DNA from: Dallia pectoralis
Taxonomy: Eukaryota; Chordata; Actinopteri; Esociformes; Umbridae
Assembly: GCA_029465975.1 (NCBI GenBank)
Contig: CM055744.1
Coordinates: 5,258,996-5,322,995, forward strand
Length of the DNA: 64,000 nucleotides
Direction of reading: 5' to 3'
The stretch's first letter is position 1; every line of letters begins with the position of its first letter. A program made the translations under genes and the position numbers. The notes under the pieces are model-generated. The model searched no databases. It saw only the letters and a list, made by a program, of their open reading frames with translations, and had not been told where the DNA came from. Below are positions 1-13,699 of the stretch, piece after piece.

Positions 1-3000
1 GTACTCCCAATGCATATTTGTTAGTACTGACATGTCACCACTGTTATAGTTCGAACTGTAGTTGTGGAGGTATAGAACATTTAATATGTAAAACTTTTTT
101 TACAAGCAATCTTTAATATGCAGCTCAGTGGTTTGCTAACGAACTGTGGTTACTGTTGCATTCAGCAGTAAGTTATCTAGAGGTCTGCATGACATATGTT
201 GCAAACATGATCACATTTTTTAAATAAATTCCTTCACTGTGAAAAGTATGCTTATTTGAAAACATTGCAGACACTGATGCACCAAAACTGAGATAAAAAA
301 TGAATGTTTAATATTTGAATCGTTAGACAATGAAACGGGTTGTCAAAATAATTTGGGAATGTTATAATATAATTCAATGAGCGAAAAGTTTCTACTTAAA
401 ATATAGGTACATCTAACAGACAAGTCTTGTGGTGGAGGTCTTAAATGACACTGTGTGTCTTTTAGTGGGATGTATTTGTAATCATTTTACAGTCATTTCC
501 TCAGTTAGGTTGACCAATGTTTTAAGACATGCACATTACTCGTGTGACTGCCTCTGTCTTAGGAGGCTGGCACATAAGGGAAGGCTCACATTAGTCCTGG
601 TCACAGTTGACTCAACATCACATTCTGCAGCGTTCCTCGAGCTCAATCATGTAGCAGCACCGTGACTGGACTGAAATGGCAGTTAAAGAATGCGTTGGAA
701 TTGTAGATAACCCTATCAGCTGTCTTGTTTACTATATTATCCAGTCCCCCAGTCTGCACTCATAAATATGCATAAACACGTTTCACAGTAATAGGAATAA
801 ATAATGTATCATATTGTATGTGCTTGTAGCTTTGAACCAATTTGCAGTGATATGGGTTGCGCCAGCTGTTAGGACAACAACAAGTCCACCGCGATGCAAT
901 TAGAAATAACCTAGTTTAGTATTTTGATTCCATTGTATTACAAAGGATGGACGCCGCAGCACACAGGGCTAGCCATGCATGATTTACTGGGTTATGGGAT
1001 TATCCTGTTAGACCCACCCTGACTCCCGTTTCTGTATAGAATAAAGGACCCAAAGTCAGTTCCCCAGATTCCCAGTGTGGCCTAGCATATGCGCTCAAAC
1101 AATATTACAGAATGAACACACAATTTGTTTGGTCGTTGTAAATGCTGCATGGACCGAATGTCAAAATAGCCAGCAGACATTTCATGTTCACATAGAATCA
1201 CATGTTCACTCACAAAGACACAATTTAAAAGCATTTAATAACATGGTTCAGGGCAGAAATAGACATTTGTCATCACTAACAGTGGCTGAGTGCCTGTTCC
1301 GCCCACTGAAGAATCTTCCTTGACACTGTCTTGACGGTTATGTATCTTACAAAAAGCAGCAGAAATCTTTAACATTGTATAATGTAGATATACAATGGGT
1401 TTCATGGTTGTGTTAATGTGTTAATATCTACAGTCTGAAGTGAGAACCTAATACGTGTTTTGTGTAATTTCTAAAACATTTTTTTACATTTTTGGTATAC
1501 ATTCCTGCAGTAAGCATACAAGGTAAAAGACAAACACATAATACACACAGAATTAAAGGAGTTTATGAAAACAAAATTACTAATGGCTTATTCTTTGTTG
1601 TCAGCTATTTCCAAGCTGTAACACATAGAAAAATACAATATATTCTCTTCCGAGAAACCGAATGGTGTCTTTGCATAGATAAGCTTTGCATGGATAAGGA
1701 AGCTAGAATATTTGCTTAAATGTAAATGGAACACATAAAATGAGACTGATTAGATAAAACACCAAGAGGTTGTCAAGGAAGTGGAGAGCTGAGATGAAAA
1801 AATATGTGGGCTAATTAAGGAGAAAGTGGTGAGTGTAACCCGGAGAGGCTATGGCTCATTTATGCTCCTCCATGTTCAAATAAAGTACTGACAGCTTTTG
1901 TGATTTGCAGAATAGTGGCAGCGCTATCCTTTGACAATAACTTTTTATTTTGTCCTTTTTGATAACAGAGTTATCCATTTTGTGATGTATTTTCCAGAAG
2001 TGTAATAAGTAAAGCAATTTGATAAACTACTGCAATTTGGTACTGAATATTTATTCTGTTTGAGCACATGAGCCCGAAACACTTATTCAATGTTGGTGTT
2101 GGGACCTTACTAAGTAATTGTTTTTCATCAATTATTATAGCGAGTTTAGCCAGGAAATCCGAGTGGTAATTATCTAGCAATTGTGGTGGTAATTAATAAC
2201 CACTATAATACTCTTACGGTTAGGATTCAAGAGGCAACAATACTCTTACCCAATTCTGTTTATTATAGAATCTTACACGACTCGACGTCTACTATAAGGC
2301 GGAGAAATCTACACCCAGTCTATTCAACCAAACATGAACCTTTATACAGGATTAAACAGCAAGACAGTGGGTCGGTTTATAATATCACACCCCCTGGTCC
2401 AGTTGCTTTCTCCCCCCACTTTTCACATTCTTTTCTCTGTGCACTTTTGTCTCATTCAGAGAGATAAGGCTAGGTAATTGTAAACGAACAACAACCCCAC
2501 AGTAGTCTATTCCGCCACTCTGCAACAGTTAACTTATTTCAAACATTTTCTAACCATTCCTTAATGTGTGATCTAAAATCATCTATAACACGATGCATCA
2601 GCTGATGTAAGGTTGCCCACTCAGTTTGATATGCTGATGAACGGAGCAGGATGCAGGAGCAAATCTATACCCCTCTACTGCTGCATCCTCTTTGGTTTTG
2701 TGTTTCCTTATCTGGGGTGGTCAGTACTGTGTACCATGTTCATTGCCCATGGAGATTGCTATTAATACTATTACAATTATGTAATTGTCAGGAATAGCAT
2801 ACACGATCATGGGATGGCATTGAGTTACCCCAGAGGACTAATGCGAAGACGTTGCATGTACATTGCTGCCGTAGTTCTCCAATAAATTGATTAACAATTA
2901 TAATGCGTTTCTGTCCAAATCCTCTGAAGGTAACATTTCCAACAGACCTTAGATAATCTTGTTAACAGACACATTTTGCCTAACTGATGACTTTCACCAT

Positions 3001-4095
3001 GTTGCCAAAAATGTGTCACTGCTACGACACTGTTCGTGAAATCAAATTCTATACTAAAAAGACAGAAAAGCACAAATGACGCTTGGTTGGGATTATATAG
3101 CCAGCAGCAAAGCTCCCAACATCCAACTGCGTCTGAAACCAAGCAGTTGGTTCCTGGATGGAAGACTCTGTGCTGTTAAAAGTGGTGTTGAAGGGCCGTT
3201 ATGTATCTATAGGTACTGTATGCAATCAATAATGTATGCAACTTGATCTGGAAAAGAGTGTCAGCGAAATGAAAAAGAAAACAATATTCAATACAACATA
3301 ATAACAATAACCTAACATGGATAATATATTGAAACTATAATTTACTATATCAATTATGTATTGTGTAATGACACTTGAAATGTAAAGATATCATCAGCTG
3401 CTTTTGACCTGTGATTCAGAGACGAGAAGCACTATTTAGCTCTACTAAAACAAGCTGGGGAAAGAGGTCCCAGGGGTGTTTTGGTTTTATACTGGAAGTC
3501 AGTTTCTCTCCATATGCAGTACATTACCTTGCATAATTGAATTATGGTGTATGAATTCCTGCCACTAAAGCTGTATTTCTAAAAAAACATATGTGTGAGC
3601 ATGCAGTATATATATAGGTCATAATGACAGATATTTGCAACCAAATTGCATCAACAATATGTAATGAAGCATCAATGATTTCATCTTTTCGCACTGCCAA
3701 GCACATGGAGTATGCAGAATGACATCCCTGCTAGTATTGAGACAGAGTTAGCAGAGCCAATCATCCTGATAAAATGAGCCGAGAAGCTATGAAGTCAAAA
3801 CCTCATAGCTTTTTCGAGGCCAATTATACATTGAGTATAGTTTTGTCTATTGCTGAAAATGAAACAAGATGACCAAGAAACTAGTGGTCACTATATCTGA
3901 GCTTCTCTCAAGAGATTACCTTCTCATTAAACCCTCTAGGACATTTTTTCCACTAATAAGTAAAACGCTTATAACACAGCAATCAAAGGACTTTTGCGAC
4001 CTGTGTAGAAAATAATATTTTGGGAAAAATCTCTGGTCTAGTGACACCAGAATCAGGATGAGCATTACACTGCTCAACATTCGGCTAATACCATC
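1..4095. other. Non-coding, no feature recognised
   Basis: AT-rich sequence with only short chance reading frames (under 95 codons, no protein family recognised). I see no long repeat, RNA gene or splice-flanked exon. It is probably igsf21 intron 1 or upstream DNA. Confidence 0.5.
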
Positions 4096-4165
4096 CTCAT
4101 AACGATGCATGGTGGTGGGAGCATCACGCTATGGGAATGCTTCTCAGCAAAGGGATTTTCTTGTA
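4096..4165 (+). pseudogene. Tc1/mariner transposase fragment
   Basis: The translation MHGGGSITLWECFSAKG around 4107-4157 matches the HGGGS-x-WGCFSA block that lies between the first and second catalytic aspartates of Tc1-family transposases. Only this short block is recognisable; flanking frames are broken and no terminal repeats were found. It is a relic immediately before a Harbinger-like fragment. Confidence 0.6.
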
Positions 4166-4282
4166 GAAAATCCGATCCAGTGTGCGCAAGACAGATCAAA
4201 TTGATATTCATCGATTGAGACATCATGGCAAACACAGAGAGGAAAACTGAAAAATAAACGTTACTTAATGTGAAGTAGCCTA

Positions 4283-4480
4283 GAAGTACTTGTTGGAGTG
4301 GTGGAAAAGTTGTTTAGAGCGAACAGAGCATCACTAATGCCAAAAAGCCGATGTAGTGGCAAAAGGTTGCAGATGATGTGAATGCTGCACCGTCAGACTG
4401 TGGCCAGAATAAAGAAAAGTGGTCAGATATCAAAGTCGATGCCAAAAAGCGTCCAGCGCTTCATTGCCATGTGTGTGTGT
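4283..4480 (+). pseudogene. Harbinger-associated Myb/SANT-like protein fragment
   Basis: Two frames joined by a frameshift give EVLVGVVEK near 4283 and, after a stop, WQKVADDVNAA followed by KWSDIKVDAKKR at about 4417-4452. The WQ-x-VADAVNA and KKWSDIK-x-x-x-KKR pattern is typical of the Myb/SANT-like DNA-binding protein carried by PIF/Harbinger transposons, and also found in naif1-like host genes. The fragment has a stop and a frameshift and no partner nuclease, so it is a dead transposon piece. The family call is from memory of the motif. Confidence 0.5.
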
Positions 4481-6592
4481 TTGCCACGGGTTGAGTAAAG
4501 CCGTAAGCAGACACTGCTTGAGGGGATATCTACTGTCCCCTGCAAGGATAGTGAAGAAGTTAGACACTGAATTACAGTAAAAATGTGGAATATGTATATT
4601 AATCAAACGTACCTAAATTCAGCCATCAAGCACTGCACCAGCCTGGAGTCTGCGCCCAACACTGCTGTGCAACACGAGTCCAGTCAATTGCACGATTACA
4701 TTTGGGAATCCGGACAGTGCTGCAAATTGCACTTTTTTGTTTCCCTGTTCACCTGCAGTGTACAGAAACTTTATGTAATTATAAGACAACCCTATTATAC
4801 CTACTAGCACGTCTGGCCCGGCTAAGGGTTGGCCGAGATATCCCTGACCTGTCAACTGTTTGAAGATTGTTATGGAATTTTATGATCAGTCAAGAAGTTT
4901 AGTTACATGTAAGTCTTATAGATGTTGTTTAGGCCAAAATGCACAGAGAAAGGAATGTGATCTTCAGGTTGCTAGAAGGGCCAAGGCTAGAAACTGATGT
5001 CCCGAACACCTTATCTGTGATGGACTGTCTGGCCTCCCTTGGCTTGAGGGCACTGACCTTCGGGTTTTATCATCTAAAGGCCTCATCTGTTCTCCATATC
5101 AGTATTGTTAAGTTTGTGTGGAAGTATGTGCGTAACTCATTTCCTTTAAATACCCCTGTAGAAGTCCTTCTCATTGGGTCAGTCTGATCACAGCACTGTG
5201 TGAAGGCATTCCTCAACCCTGTTCTTTAAGCTTGCTAGGGTACGATCTGATCAATGCAAATGCTATACCTGTATATGAGAAATGGTTTCTTACTTGCAAT
5301 TAAACCTGTTAATAGTGTCAACTGTAACATACTCTCGTGCGTCTTACTTTAAGTTCGAATTCAGCGGTTAAAGTCTAAATTTCCACGACAAGATGCGTTC
5401 CTTCTGAATCCCTCCATTTGCCACATCTTCTCACAGTTCAAGATCAGCCATTATATAACATCAGGTAACATGCCAATATAATTACAGAACATATTTAAGT
5501 TGTCTTTTTGCAAATATATATTATTTTGAATTTCCGTTACTATCTTGTTTTAGTTTGTTTGTTTTTGCAGATCAATCAAACAGGTGTTTGTGTAGGCTGC
5601 TATCTGTAAGCATTGCTTTGTGAATTCTTCATATTATTAATGACTGGAAATATTTCGATTTATTTTACACAATGGTCTGATACCCCAGGTCTTCCTTATC
5701 ACATTATGAGGGTGGTCAACAGTCAATGGAATAATAAACCTCAATCTAAACGTATTCACCATTTCCACTGATGGTTGGCGCAAACACAAAACACTTTTCA
5801 GTTCATGGTTTGACTTATCACATCGCACTTATGTGAAAAAATCTGATGTCATTGATAATGGACGTATTTGTAAAAAAAATATTTTAACTGTGTGCAATAA
5901 TGTTTTACCATACACCATGGGCATTCAACTACTTGCCCTTAAAGTCAGTTCTACTACATGTCTACCCTCCTGAACAGAGAGTCAGGTCAAATATCTGGGC
6001 TCGCTAAGCTATGGCAAAAAAGATGTACAAGAAACTACCTATCTGGAACATCTGTCGATGTCAGGTATCTGTACCCAAAAGCATGCTTTTGCATGTAGGC
6101 TTCTCTGTATCACTGCCATAGTAAGATCATCAGAGTAACTCACTGATAAAACATCACTCCCAGCATCTCCCTGCCCATATATTAATACAGTTTGTATTTT
6201 GAATTGTTGTATTGTATTCTGTTGTATATTCAGTTGAGTTCATATGAATTATATTTACTATTTATGTAATATATTAGTATTCGATAATCAAAAGGCTACT
6301 TTCTGAATGGCCATTTGTGAATTTCTAAAACAATAGATTGTAAGCAAATCTTGTTTCTGAACTGGTCACATGTGAGAAAGATTTTTAAACTAATGCAACC
6401 ACATGGATTGGATGTGGTGTTATTTTAAGGCCGAGGACAATGTTTGGGTGTTAAAAATGTTCTAGTTTTCAGAATGTAATTGACCTAGATGTTCATCCAA
6501 AGACATTCCAGACCATTCAGAACCAGGGGTATTGGACATTTTAATGCTGAATTATTTTCTACTAAAATGTGCATTGTTATTTTAGTTGATTC
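4481..6592. other. Non-coding, no feature recognised
   Basis: No coding exon or long repeat was recognised. The frames at 4583-4807 and 4619-4855 overlap on opposite strands and match no family I know. Confidence 0.45.
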
Positions 6593-6600
6593 TCCTAAAA

Positions 6601-7746
6601 CAAGGGTGTCCAAAGTCCGGCCCGCGGGCCAACTGCGGCCCGCGGCCCAGTTTTTATTGGCCCGCAGCAAATTCTGAAAATATATTTGAATATGGCCCGC
6701 ACAAGAAGATTGAGCTCAACTCTGTTGCACTTCTCAGTTTCAACACTAGTTGGAGCCAGCCATGGAAACGGTGCTTCTCCACTAAACAAAATTAAGCAAA
6801 CAAAAACTTTTACTGCGAGTCACCAGAAATGGCAGCACCAAAGAAACGCAAAATAGCAAGTGAGTGTAGAAGATTTCAAACACAGTGGGAAAATGAATAT
6901 TTCTTCAAAGAAATCAACGTAAAGTGTATCTGTTTGATTTGCAATGAAGATGTTGCTGTGATGAAAGAGTATAATGTCCGTCAGCACTATGAGACCAAAC
7001 ATCAGAGCTACACATCAGTACACCAGTGCCGAACGAACGCAGAAAGTCAAGCAAATGGCAGCTAGCCTGCAAGCTCAACAACAGGTGTTTTTCGTGCTAA
7101 CAAAATAAAGGAAAACGCCACAACAGCAAGCTATAAGGTCGCTAAACGTATGGCCCAGCACGGCAAACCGTTCTCAGACGGTGATTTCATAAAGCAGTGC
7201 CTCAGTCACAGCAATAATGTGCCCGGAAAAAGTTCCGGATTTCAACAACGTGAGCTTATCCAGAAATACAGTGGTGCGGAGAATCGAGAGACAAAGCTAT
7301 TGCTTTTGATTTGTACTCGATAGCATGCGATTGGTTATGGATAGGGTTAGCGATAAGAGCACAGATGCCACAGACACCGCGCAGCTGTTAATGTTTTGCG
7401 GGGAGTAGATGGTCATTTTTGCTGTACGGAGGAGCTGCATGATATGAGGAGCCTAAAAGTCACAACGACGGGCAGAGATATTTTTGAAGCTGTGTCGGAG
7501 GCAGTTGGAAAGATGGGGCTTAAATGGGACAAACTCTGTGGAGAAACAACGGATGGAGCTCCGGCCATGACGGGCGTAAAAACTGTCAACATATTTCGAG
7601 CTAGAGGACAGCACAGTTCTTCACATTATAGGTGAGTTAGAAATACACACAGTATTCATGTGTTAATGTCACCTCTAGTGTGCGGCCCTGCCCTTAGTTT
7701 ATTTTTCTGTATTTGGCCCTCACTAAAAAAACTTTGGACACCCCTG
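6601..7746 (+). mobile_element. hAT (Charlie-like) deletion derivative with intact ends and 8-bp TSD
   Basis: The 16-bp terminal inverted repeats CAAGGGTGTCCAAAGT (6601-6616) and ACTTTGGACACCCCTG (7731-7746) differ at one base. They are bracketed by a perfect 8-bp target duplication, TCCTAAAA, at 6593-6600 and 7747-7754. TIR sequence and 8-bp duplication are hallmarks of hAT/Charlie elements. At 1146 bp it is far shorter than an autonomous element; the interior keeps only scraps of an N-terminal transposase, so the element is non-autonomous. Confidence 0.95.
6829..7635 (+). pseudogene. hAT transposase remnant (BED finger, ZBED5/GTF2IRD2-like)
   Basis: An open frame from 6829 to 7065 carries a BED-type zinc finger: W20 and the YFF motif, then C35-x2-C38 (CLIC) and H53-x4-H58 (HYETKH). 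After a stop, a broken frame near 7138-7260 gives VAKRMAQHGKPFSDGDFIKQC. The frame 7396-7590 gives RGVDGHFCCTEELHDMRSLK and TTGRDIFEAVSEAVG, followed by CGETTDGAPAMTG. These blocks follow the order in ZBED5, FAM200 and GTF2IRD2-type hAT transposases, which are usually 600 residues or more. The C-terminal dimerisation region is missing. It is a pseudogene inside the 6601-7746 element. Confidence 0.85.
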
Positions 7747-7858
7747 TCCTAAAACAATATAAGAACATTCACATGCAAGTCCAAAGTGTAGAAATTGAAA
7801 TAAAATCACTATCAAAACAAAATTGATGATGAGGAAGAGATGGAAATTCCAATGATTG

Positions 7859-9260
7859 GATAATTAGATCAGAATCTGATTTATTTGCCAAGTCCGTTTA
7901 CACACACAAGGAATTTGTTCTGACTCCTTGCTGTAAAATAGAAAATGTAAAGTGTAAATATAACATCTAATCTGTGTACATGAATAGTGCCAACGAGCAA
8001 TATCTAGTTATAATTTAAGATGTCTCTTTGAGTTCTGTATCTTTCTCGATAGTGTACAGGGTAGGCAATCAATTAGAATGTGTGTGTGGGGGGTGGGGGG
8101 GGCTCAGGCAATGGACAGCAGTCTAGTGCTGGAGGCATATTCCGTAGACTTACTGCTGTGGGGAAGAAGCTGTTCTTGTGGCTAGAGGTTTTGGTTTTGA
8201 TAGACCTTAACCGTCAGCCAGAGGGGAGAGTTCTGAATATTCAGTTTCCTAGGTGGGAGGGGTTTGCCTCAATCGTTGCTGCTCATCTCAGTGACCTGGC
8301 TTTTGCAGTACTTTTAGGGACTGCAGATTACATCCAACTTTATTGTCATTGGACAGTACAAGTACAGTACAACAATATGCAGTTTGTATCCAACCAGAAA
8401 AATGAGCAGTGCAAAAATATATGTATACAGTGTGAGGATGTGCAATTGGCAGGTATTCAGTTCAACAATGTAGCAAATTGTAAATGTGCAAAGGGCAACA
8501 CCAGTAGAGAACATCTGTGCAAGTGGTATAACAGATAAATTGGGTCAGGGCAGATTCGAGCGTATTGTAGATGGCGTCCTCAGTAGACCTCAAACTGAGG
8601 TCCAGTGTTGGAGGGAGGCAGGACTTAAGGTGAGTCAATACAAGTCTTTCGAAGAACTTGATTGTATTGATAATTGTAGGGGTGAGTGCAACAAGTCTGT
8701 TCCGCAGAGCGGATGATGCGTTGCAGTCTGGTCTTGTCCTTGACAGTGGCTGCGGACCAGACCGTGATGGAGGAGGTCAGGATGGACTCAATGATGGCTG
8801 TGTAGGCATTTATCATCATGGTCATGGGCAGTTTGTACTTTTTAAGCTGCCGCAGGAAGTACAGCCTTTGTTGCGCTTTCTTATTGGGAGAGGTTATGTT
8901 CAGCTCCCACTTGAGGTCCTGGGCGATGGGGTCCACTCTCATCTCCACAGTGATTAGTCATCAGAGGTTAATCATCAGAGTCCAATGAGGGTGGTGTCAT
9001 TTGCAAACTTCTGAAGTTTGACAGAGTGGTGATTGGAGGTGCAGCAGTTGTTGATGTAGATGGAGAAGAGTATAGGGGACAGGACACAACCTTGTGGGCA
9101 GCCTGTGCTGATGGTCAGGGGTCAGGTGGTTTCCCAGACTTACATGCTGCCTCCGGTTAGAAAGGAAGGCTGTAATCCATTTACAAGTGGACTTGGGTAC
9201 ACATGTAATGTGTCTAGTACTTAGCACTTTCGCAAAGTTGTACTTTGCCACTCTGAATCT
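7859..9260 (-). mobile_element. Antisense CR1/L2/Rex-type LINE fragment A
   Basis: The minus strand encodes the C-terminal half of a non-LTR reverse transcriptase. STCKWITAFLSNRRQ lies near 9140-9185. The active-site block reads FANDTTL at 8986-9006, where FADDT is usual, so the first catalytic Asp is Asn. KKAQQRLYFLRQLKKY then TAIIESILTSSITVW lie in 8725-8880. The 3' end at about 7865-7900 carries the CAGAATCTGATTTATTTGCC tail shared with copy B (46.8 kb). Frames are broken and the copy is interrupted by a nested segment. Confidence 0.8.
8338..8698. mobile_element. Nested insert within LINE copy A
   Basis: Compared with the sister copy at 46.8-47.8 kb, the sequence TTACATCCAA (ending about 8337) should run directly into the CTG-x-AGAGCGGATGATG block at about 8698. 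Instead about 360 bp intervene, beginning TTTATTGTCATTGGACAGTA, which resembles the A-rich tail region of another fish retroelement in antisense. The family and exact ends are not resolved. Confidence 0.5.
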
Positions 9261-12200
9261 GTCCCGGTGCCGCTTTTGAATGCCTCCTCCTTATCAGCTG
9301 TCTATTTTTAGCTATTAACTATTTTACAGGCTTCAAATACTCTACTTTAGTAATTCTGAATGAGTGTTTGACCACTAATTCTCAAAAACACCCTTAAAAA
9401 CTCTCAACTATTAATGTTTCATAATTAAACATAAAAAGATGCAACGCTTAAAGAATGTATAGCCTACCGGTGATTTATGCAAATTAGACTTTTCCCCGAG
9501 GCTTGCAAATATTCTTAAAGTTAACTAAAACGGTGTCCGGGCACACGATTGAGTGCAAATGAACTTGAATGCATTGCACAATGTTTCAAAAGATTTAACA
9601 ACAACCACAGTTATTTTTAACTAGTTCTTATTGTCCAGAAATTAAGCAAGATTTAACTGAATAGTAGGCCAGTGTCACAAACTAGGTGTAGTGTAGTGCA
9701 GAGAAGACACAGCTTGTTGTAGCAATTGTAGTATGTATTACCAATACAAATGGAAAATGTATTTATTGTAAATCAAAGCAACAAAATACCCAGGGAAAAT
9801 AGCCCAAATGACAAGCTAACTAACGCCAGCTGTGCTCAATCGAAACAAACCACCCAACCAAAACTAGCCATGTGCACCCCACTAAAGGCCCGGAGTGGAA
9901 ACAAAAGGTTCCCACCCGTGACAGCCAGTAAAAAAACAAGCGAAGATATAGTGCATGACAAACCATGCAAAGTAGGTGTATTGCAAATAATCCAACGTTC
10001 TTGAACAAATAAACAAAACCGAAGAATATGTTGGGAAAAGTGACAATTTTAGCCTACTAGTATGCCTAAAGATAGTTGACTAAAAAATGCAAGCGATTCA
10101 ATATGATATAGAATACATAAAATCATTATCTTTTCCAAAAAAGAAATGCCCCTTTAACTAATCCATCGTTATGAATTCTGTTGTGCTCTTCCTTCTTTTC
10201 GTGATAGGGTCCACAAACTGCAGTGGTTTTTTTGGTTGTTTTTTAGGTCGATGGCTGCAATGTCAATGGATGCACCTATCATACTGTTCATAATTAAGCT
10301 ATTTATCAATCCTGATGCTAATAGGTCTAACATAATGTGTAGTGTGAACGCCTATTTACCGAGCTCAGTTAAGAATCAACATACGTAATATATGATACGT
10401 ACGATATGATTCAACACATTTGTTGTGACTCAATGGTATAAAAATTTCTGGTTGCATATTTGCAATTAGTTTTTTATCTAATGTGATAAAGTGAAATGTT
10501 CCCACATACCAAACCTAGCCACCCACCTAGCCATTCCTGATCGTATTGCCATAGCACACTTTCACTATATTTAAAGCTTCTTGTGTGTACTGCTGCCCCC
10601 ACCAAAGTTATTTACGGTCCGAACATTCATGTAAAACTGACTGTCTAAATGTAATGGCTCTATGTTTTATTGACTTTAAAAAAAAATTAGGCTACTTCAT
10701 GTAAATCAATTCACACATTTCCATTGTTGTTATGAATGTTATATATAAATTAATAAATGTTATACAGTTCATTCAACGATTCACATAATTTACTGAACTG
10801 TTGTGTAACAAATAGTCATCAATCAGTGGCACATGTCTGCTTCCTTCAGCATATTGGTATTATGCAATACGTTTCTGGTGGCAACAGAATTATAGATTTG
10901 GGTTAGGGTTATCTACAGATGCTGGTTATTCTGCAATAAATATCAAACTATTTACAAACTATCTACACTATACTGAACAAAATATAATGTATCCCTATTT
11001 AATATACTGTGTGGTGACTACAGTTAGACTTGCAAGTTCTCATTAAGTTATAATGTAATATGAGTTAATTCAGGTTGGACAGAAGCATGCATTGACAATT
11101 CAATTTTCACCAGAAAGTAGAAGATTTAGCGACTGCTCTCTTGTTAAATATTTTTCTCATTTTACACTAGTTTAGCTTGTGTTAAGAGCCTACTTCTTTG
11201 TGGTTGTTTGATCAGGAATGATATGTTTCAAGATGCAAAATGACTCCATAGGTGTTAACATATATCTTGTGGCTTAAGTGAATGATTTTGCAAGGATCTA
11301 AAGTCACAGTTGTTTTACTGGCTTTAAAACAATAGTTCATTGGATGAGATCTCAAATCCTTCATTTGTACTCTATATTAACCCAATGTAACTGTGATTGA
11401 CTGTGGTGCACTTGTTTGTGTAGGGATTAACACTAACACATTTTTATACAGTACATTGTGTCTATTACTTGTCCAAATGTCTGTCAGTTTACCTACTCAC
11501 CATTGCTATTATTTGTTTTACAATTGCTTTCTATCATTTCTAAACATTCTGGAATAGTATGGAACAGTATGGAACATTGAAAATGCTCACATTTACCCTA
11601 TGGAATTGCTTGTCCAAAATGATTAAGTGTGTCATATTATTTCTGCGGGTGTATTTTACCATATAAGATTTAATGTTGTTAAATTACTCTCTGTACCACT
11701 TTAAGGTAATATTTCTCTTAGTGGGTGATTTGAAAGCTATGCATTTTCTGTTAACGGGCCATTTTGAAAAGATAATGGCTATTCATTGAGTCATTTACTC
11801 CAATCTATCGGCATGCAAAGAAAAATATGTTTTTATTTTCTCAGACAAATGCACATTTTAATTATAGGTCCTACTTATCCGTCAATTTAACTTAAGTATG
11901 TTAAGTAAATAGATGCAGCACTTTCAGCACAATTAGGTTTTCATATGCTATAATGCAGACGCCTTGATGGTAGGTCCAATCCCATACAGCTGTGTGTTAG
12001 CTAAACTATTTTCAGAGGGTAATTATACAGATCTGGTTTGACTATACAGTAAACTACTCAAAAGTATTTTCGGGTATTCGTTCATTATATTGGTATTCAA
12101 ATCTTAATTTAGTATTCAGAAGCTTTGTTTCATAGAGCTGATATTGTTAATGTTTAGAATATTAACATATAGAGTATCTAGTTGGTTTTAATGTATCATA

Positions 12201-13694
12201 ATGTGCACCACACATCCACATCGCCTGATTCGCTGATTTGCCTCACCTCAGTGCGCAGTTTACTTTCCATCTAGAGAACCTAGAGCTGGCAAAGATGTCC
12301 CCAAATAAATTCCTGGTTTGGAAACATTTCACATTATCAGATGAACAAAAAATGCTCATTGCCAAATATGCCACCAGTAATTGGTATACCATGGAGGCAC
12401 GACACGTTTGTTGAATCGTATCAAACGTGTAAGTATATTGATTCTTATCAAACATGTAAGTATATTGATTCTCATCCAAGCATCGCTCTGTAACTTGGCT
12501 TTCACGACCGAGTACTTTATGTTAGACCTATTAGCATCAGGTTTGGAGAAGATACTGATTTTATTTATTTTTATATCAAATTGAATCGCTTGCATTTTCT
12601 AACATAAAGATAGCCGACGAACTATAGGCAGGCTAGTAGACTACCATCGAGCTTTGCCCAACATTGTCTTGTTTTTTTTATTTGCCCCAGAAAGTCAGAC
12701 TATTTCCAATACATCTACATTTTGCACGGTTTGTCATGCAGTATACCTTGGCTTGTTTTTTGTTTTGCCCATCATGTTTTTCTAAACCCATATCAATTGG
12801 TTAATACTGACCTACTTTTCTGTTAAAGCTTACTTTATTTGTGGTCAATAAAATCTAGTTAAAAATAACTGGTGTTGTTATTCAACTGTTTAAAACATCG
12901 CACAACACATTCTAGTTTGTTTGAGCTCAATCCCGTGCCTGGATGTAATCTACATTCACTTAGTGTTGCAAGCCCCTGGTGAAGAGATTGATACGCATAA
13001 TCTCCGCTAGGATATACATTCTTTAATAATGCGTTGTCCCTAGTGTCTACACTTAAGTGTAATTACATCATCTGGTTTACATGTGGTTTTTATCTGGTTT
13101 GCTTGATCAATTAATAATTCTAGTCAGCGGTACTTCAATAATTATCCATTGCTATAGAATATGCCATATTCTTAAAAGGTAAATTAAGAAAGTACAATAT
13201 TTTTTATGACTCAAACAGAATCTTTCAGGGATGGTAGATGGATTTGTTGAAATCTTGTAGTCATTGAGCCCTCCATAGAAATATGTGGTTAATCTGCTGA
13301 AATTATTTTGTATTTTTTATTGGCATAAGCAATTTCTTCTTTCTTTTTCCTCAAATATATTTTTTGCCTCTTATGGGAATGCTTTGAGACAGCAGACTGC
13401 AGACCAGGGACGATTAAAACGCACTCATTTTCTGGAAACTTTTTTTTTTCAAGATGAAAACAACTTGAGCCCCTTATGTTGTTCCACCCAGTAAAATATG
13501 GAAATCTGTAAAATGTAATTTTTGCTGTGCTTTGCCAATGTTCCTGTTTGTAGAAGTAGACATTTTCAATGGAAGTTTGTTTTAACACTGTATTTCTCAA
13601 AATACAATGTGCGTTTACTACCCACAAAGCAGCCCAGTTCCAAGGGAACAATGTAGAACGTGGTACATGCAATTCACTCATATGGGCTGACACA
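9261..13694. other. AT-rich non-coding stretch
   Basis: No exon, RNA gene or known transposon was recognised. The only local structure I noticed is a 27-bp direct repeat in two copies at 12421-12474 (units starting TCAAACGTGTAAG and TCAAACATGTAAG). Short frames here match no family. Confidence 0.45.
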
Positions 13695-13699
13695 GATAA

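Noticed and set aside
8080..8538. 152-codon plus-strand frame
   Set aside because: It is the antisense of LINE copy A and its nested insert, beginning in a G-rich low-complexity run.
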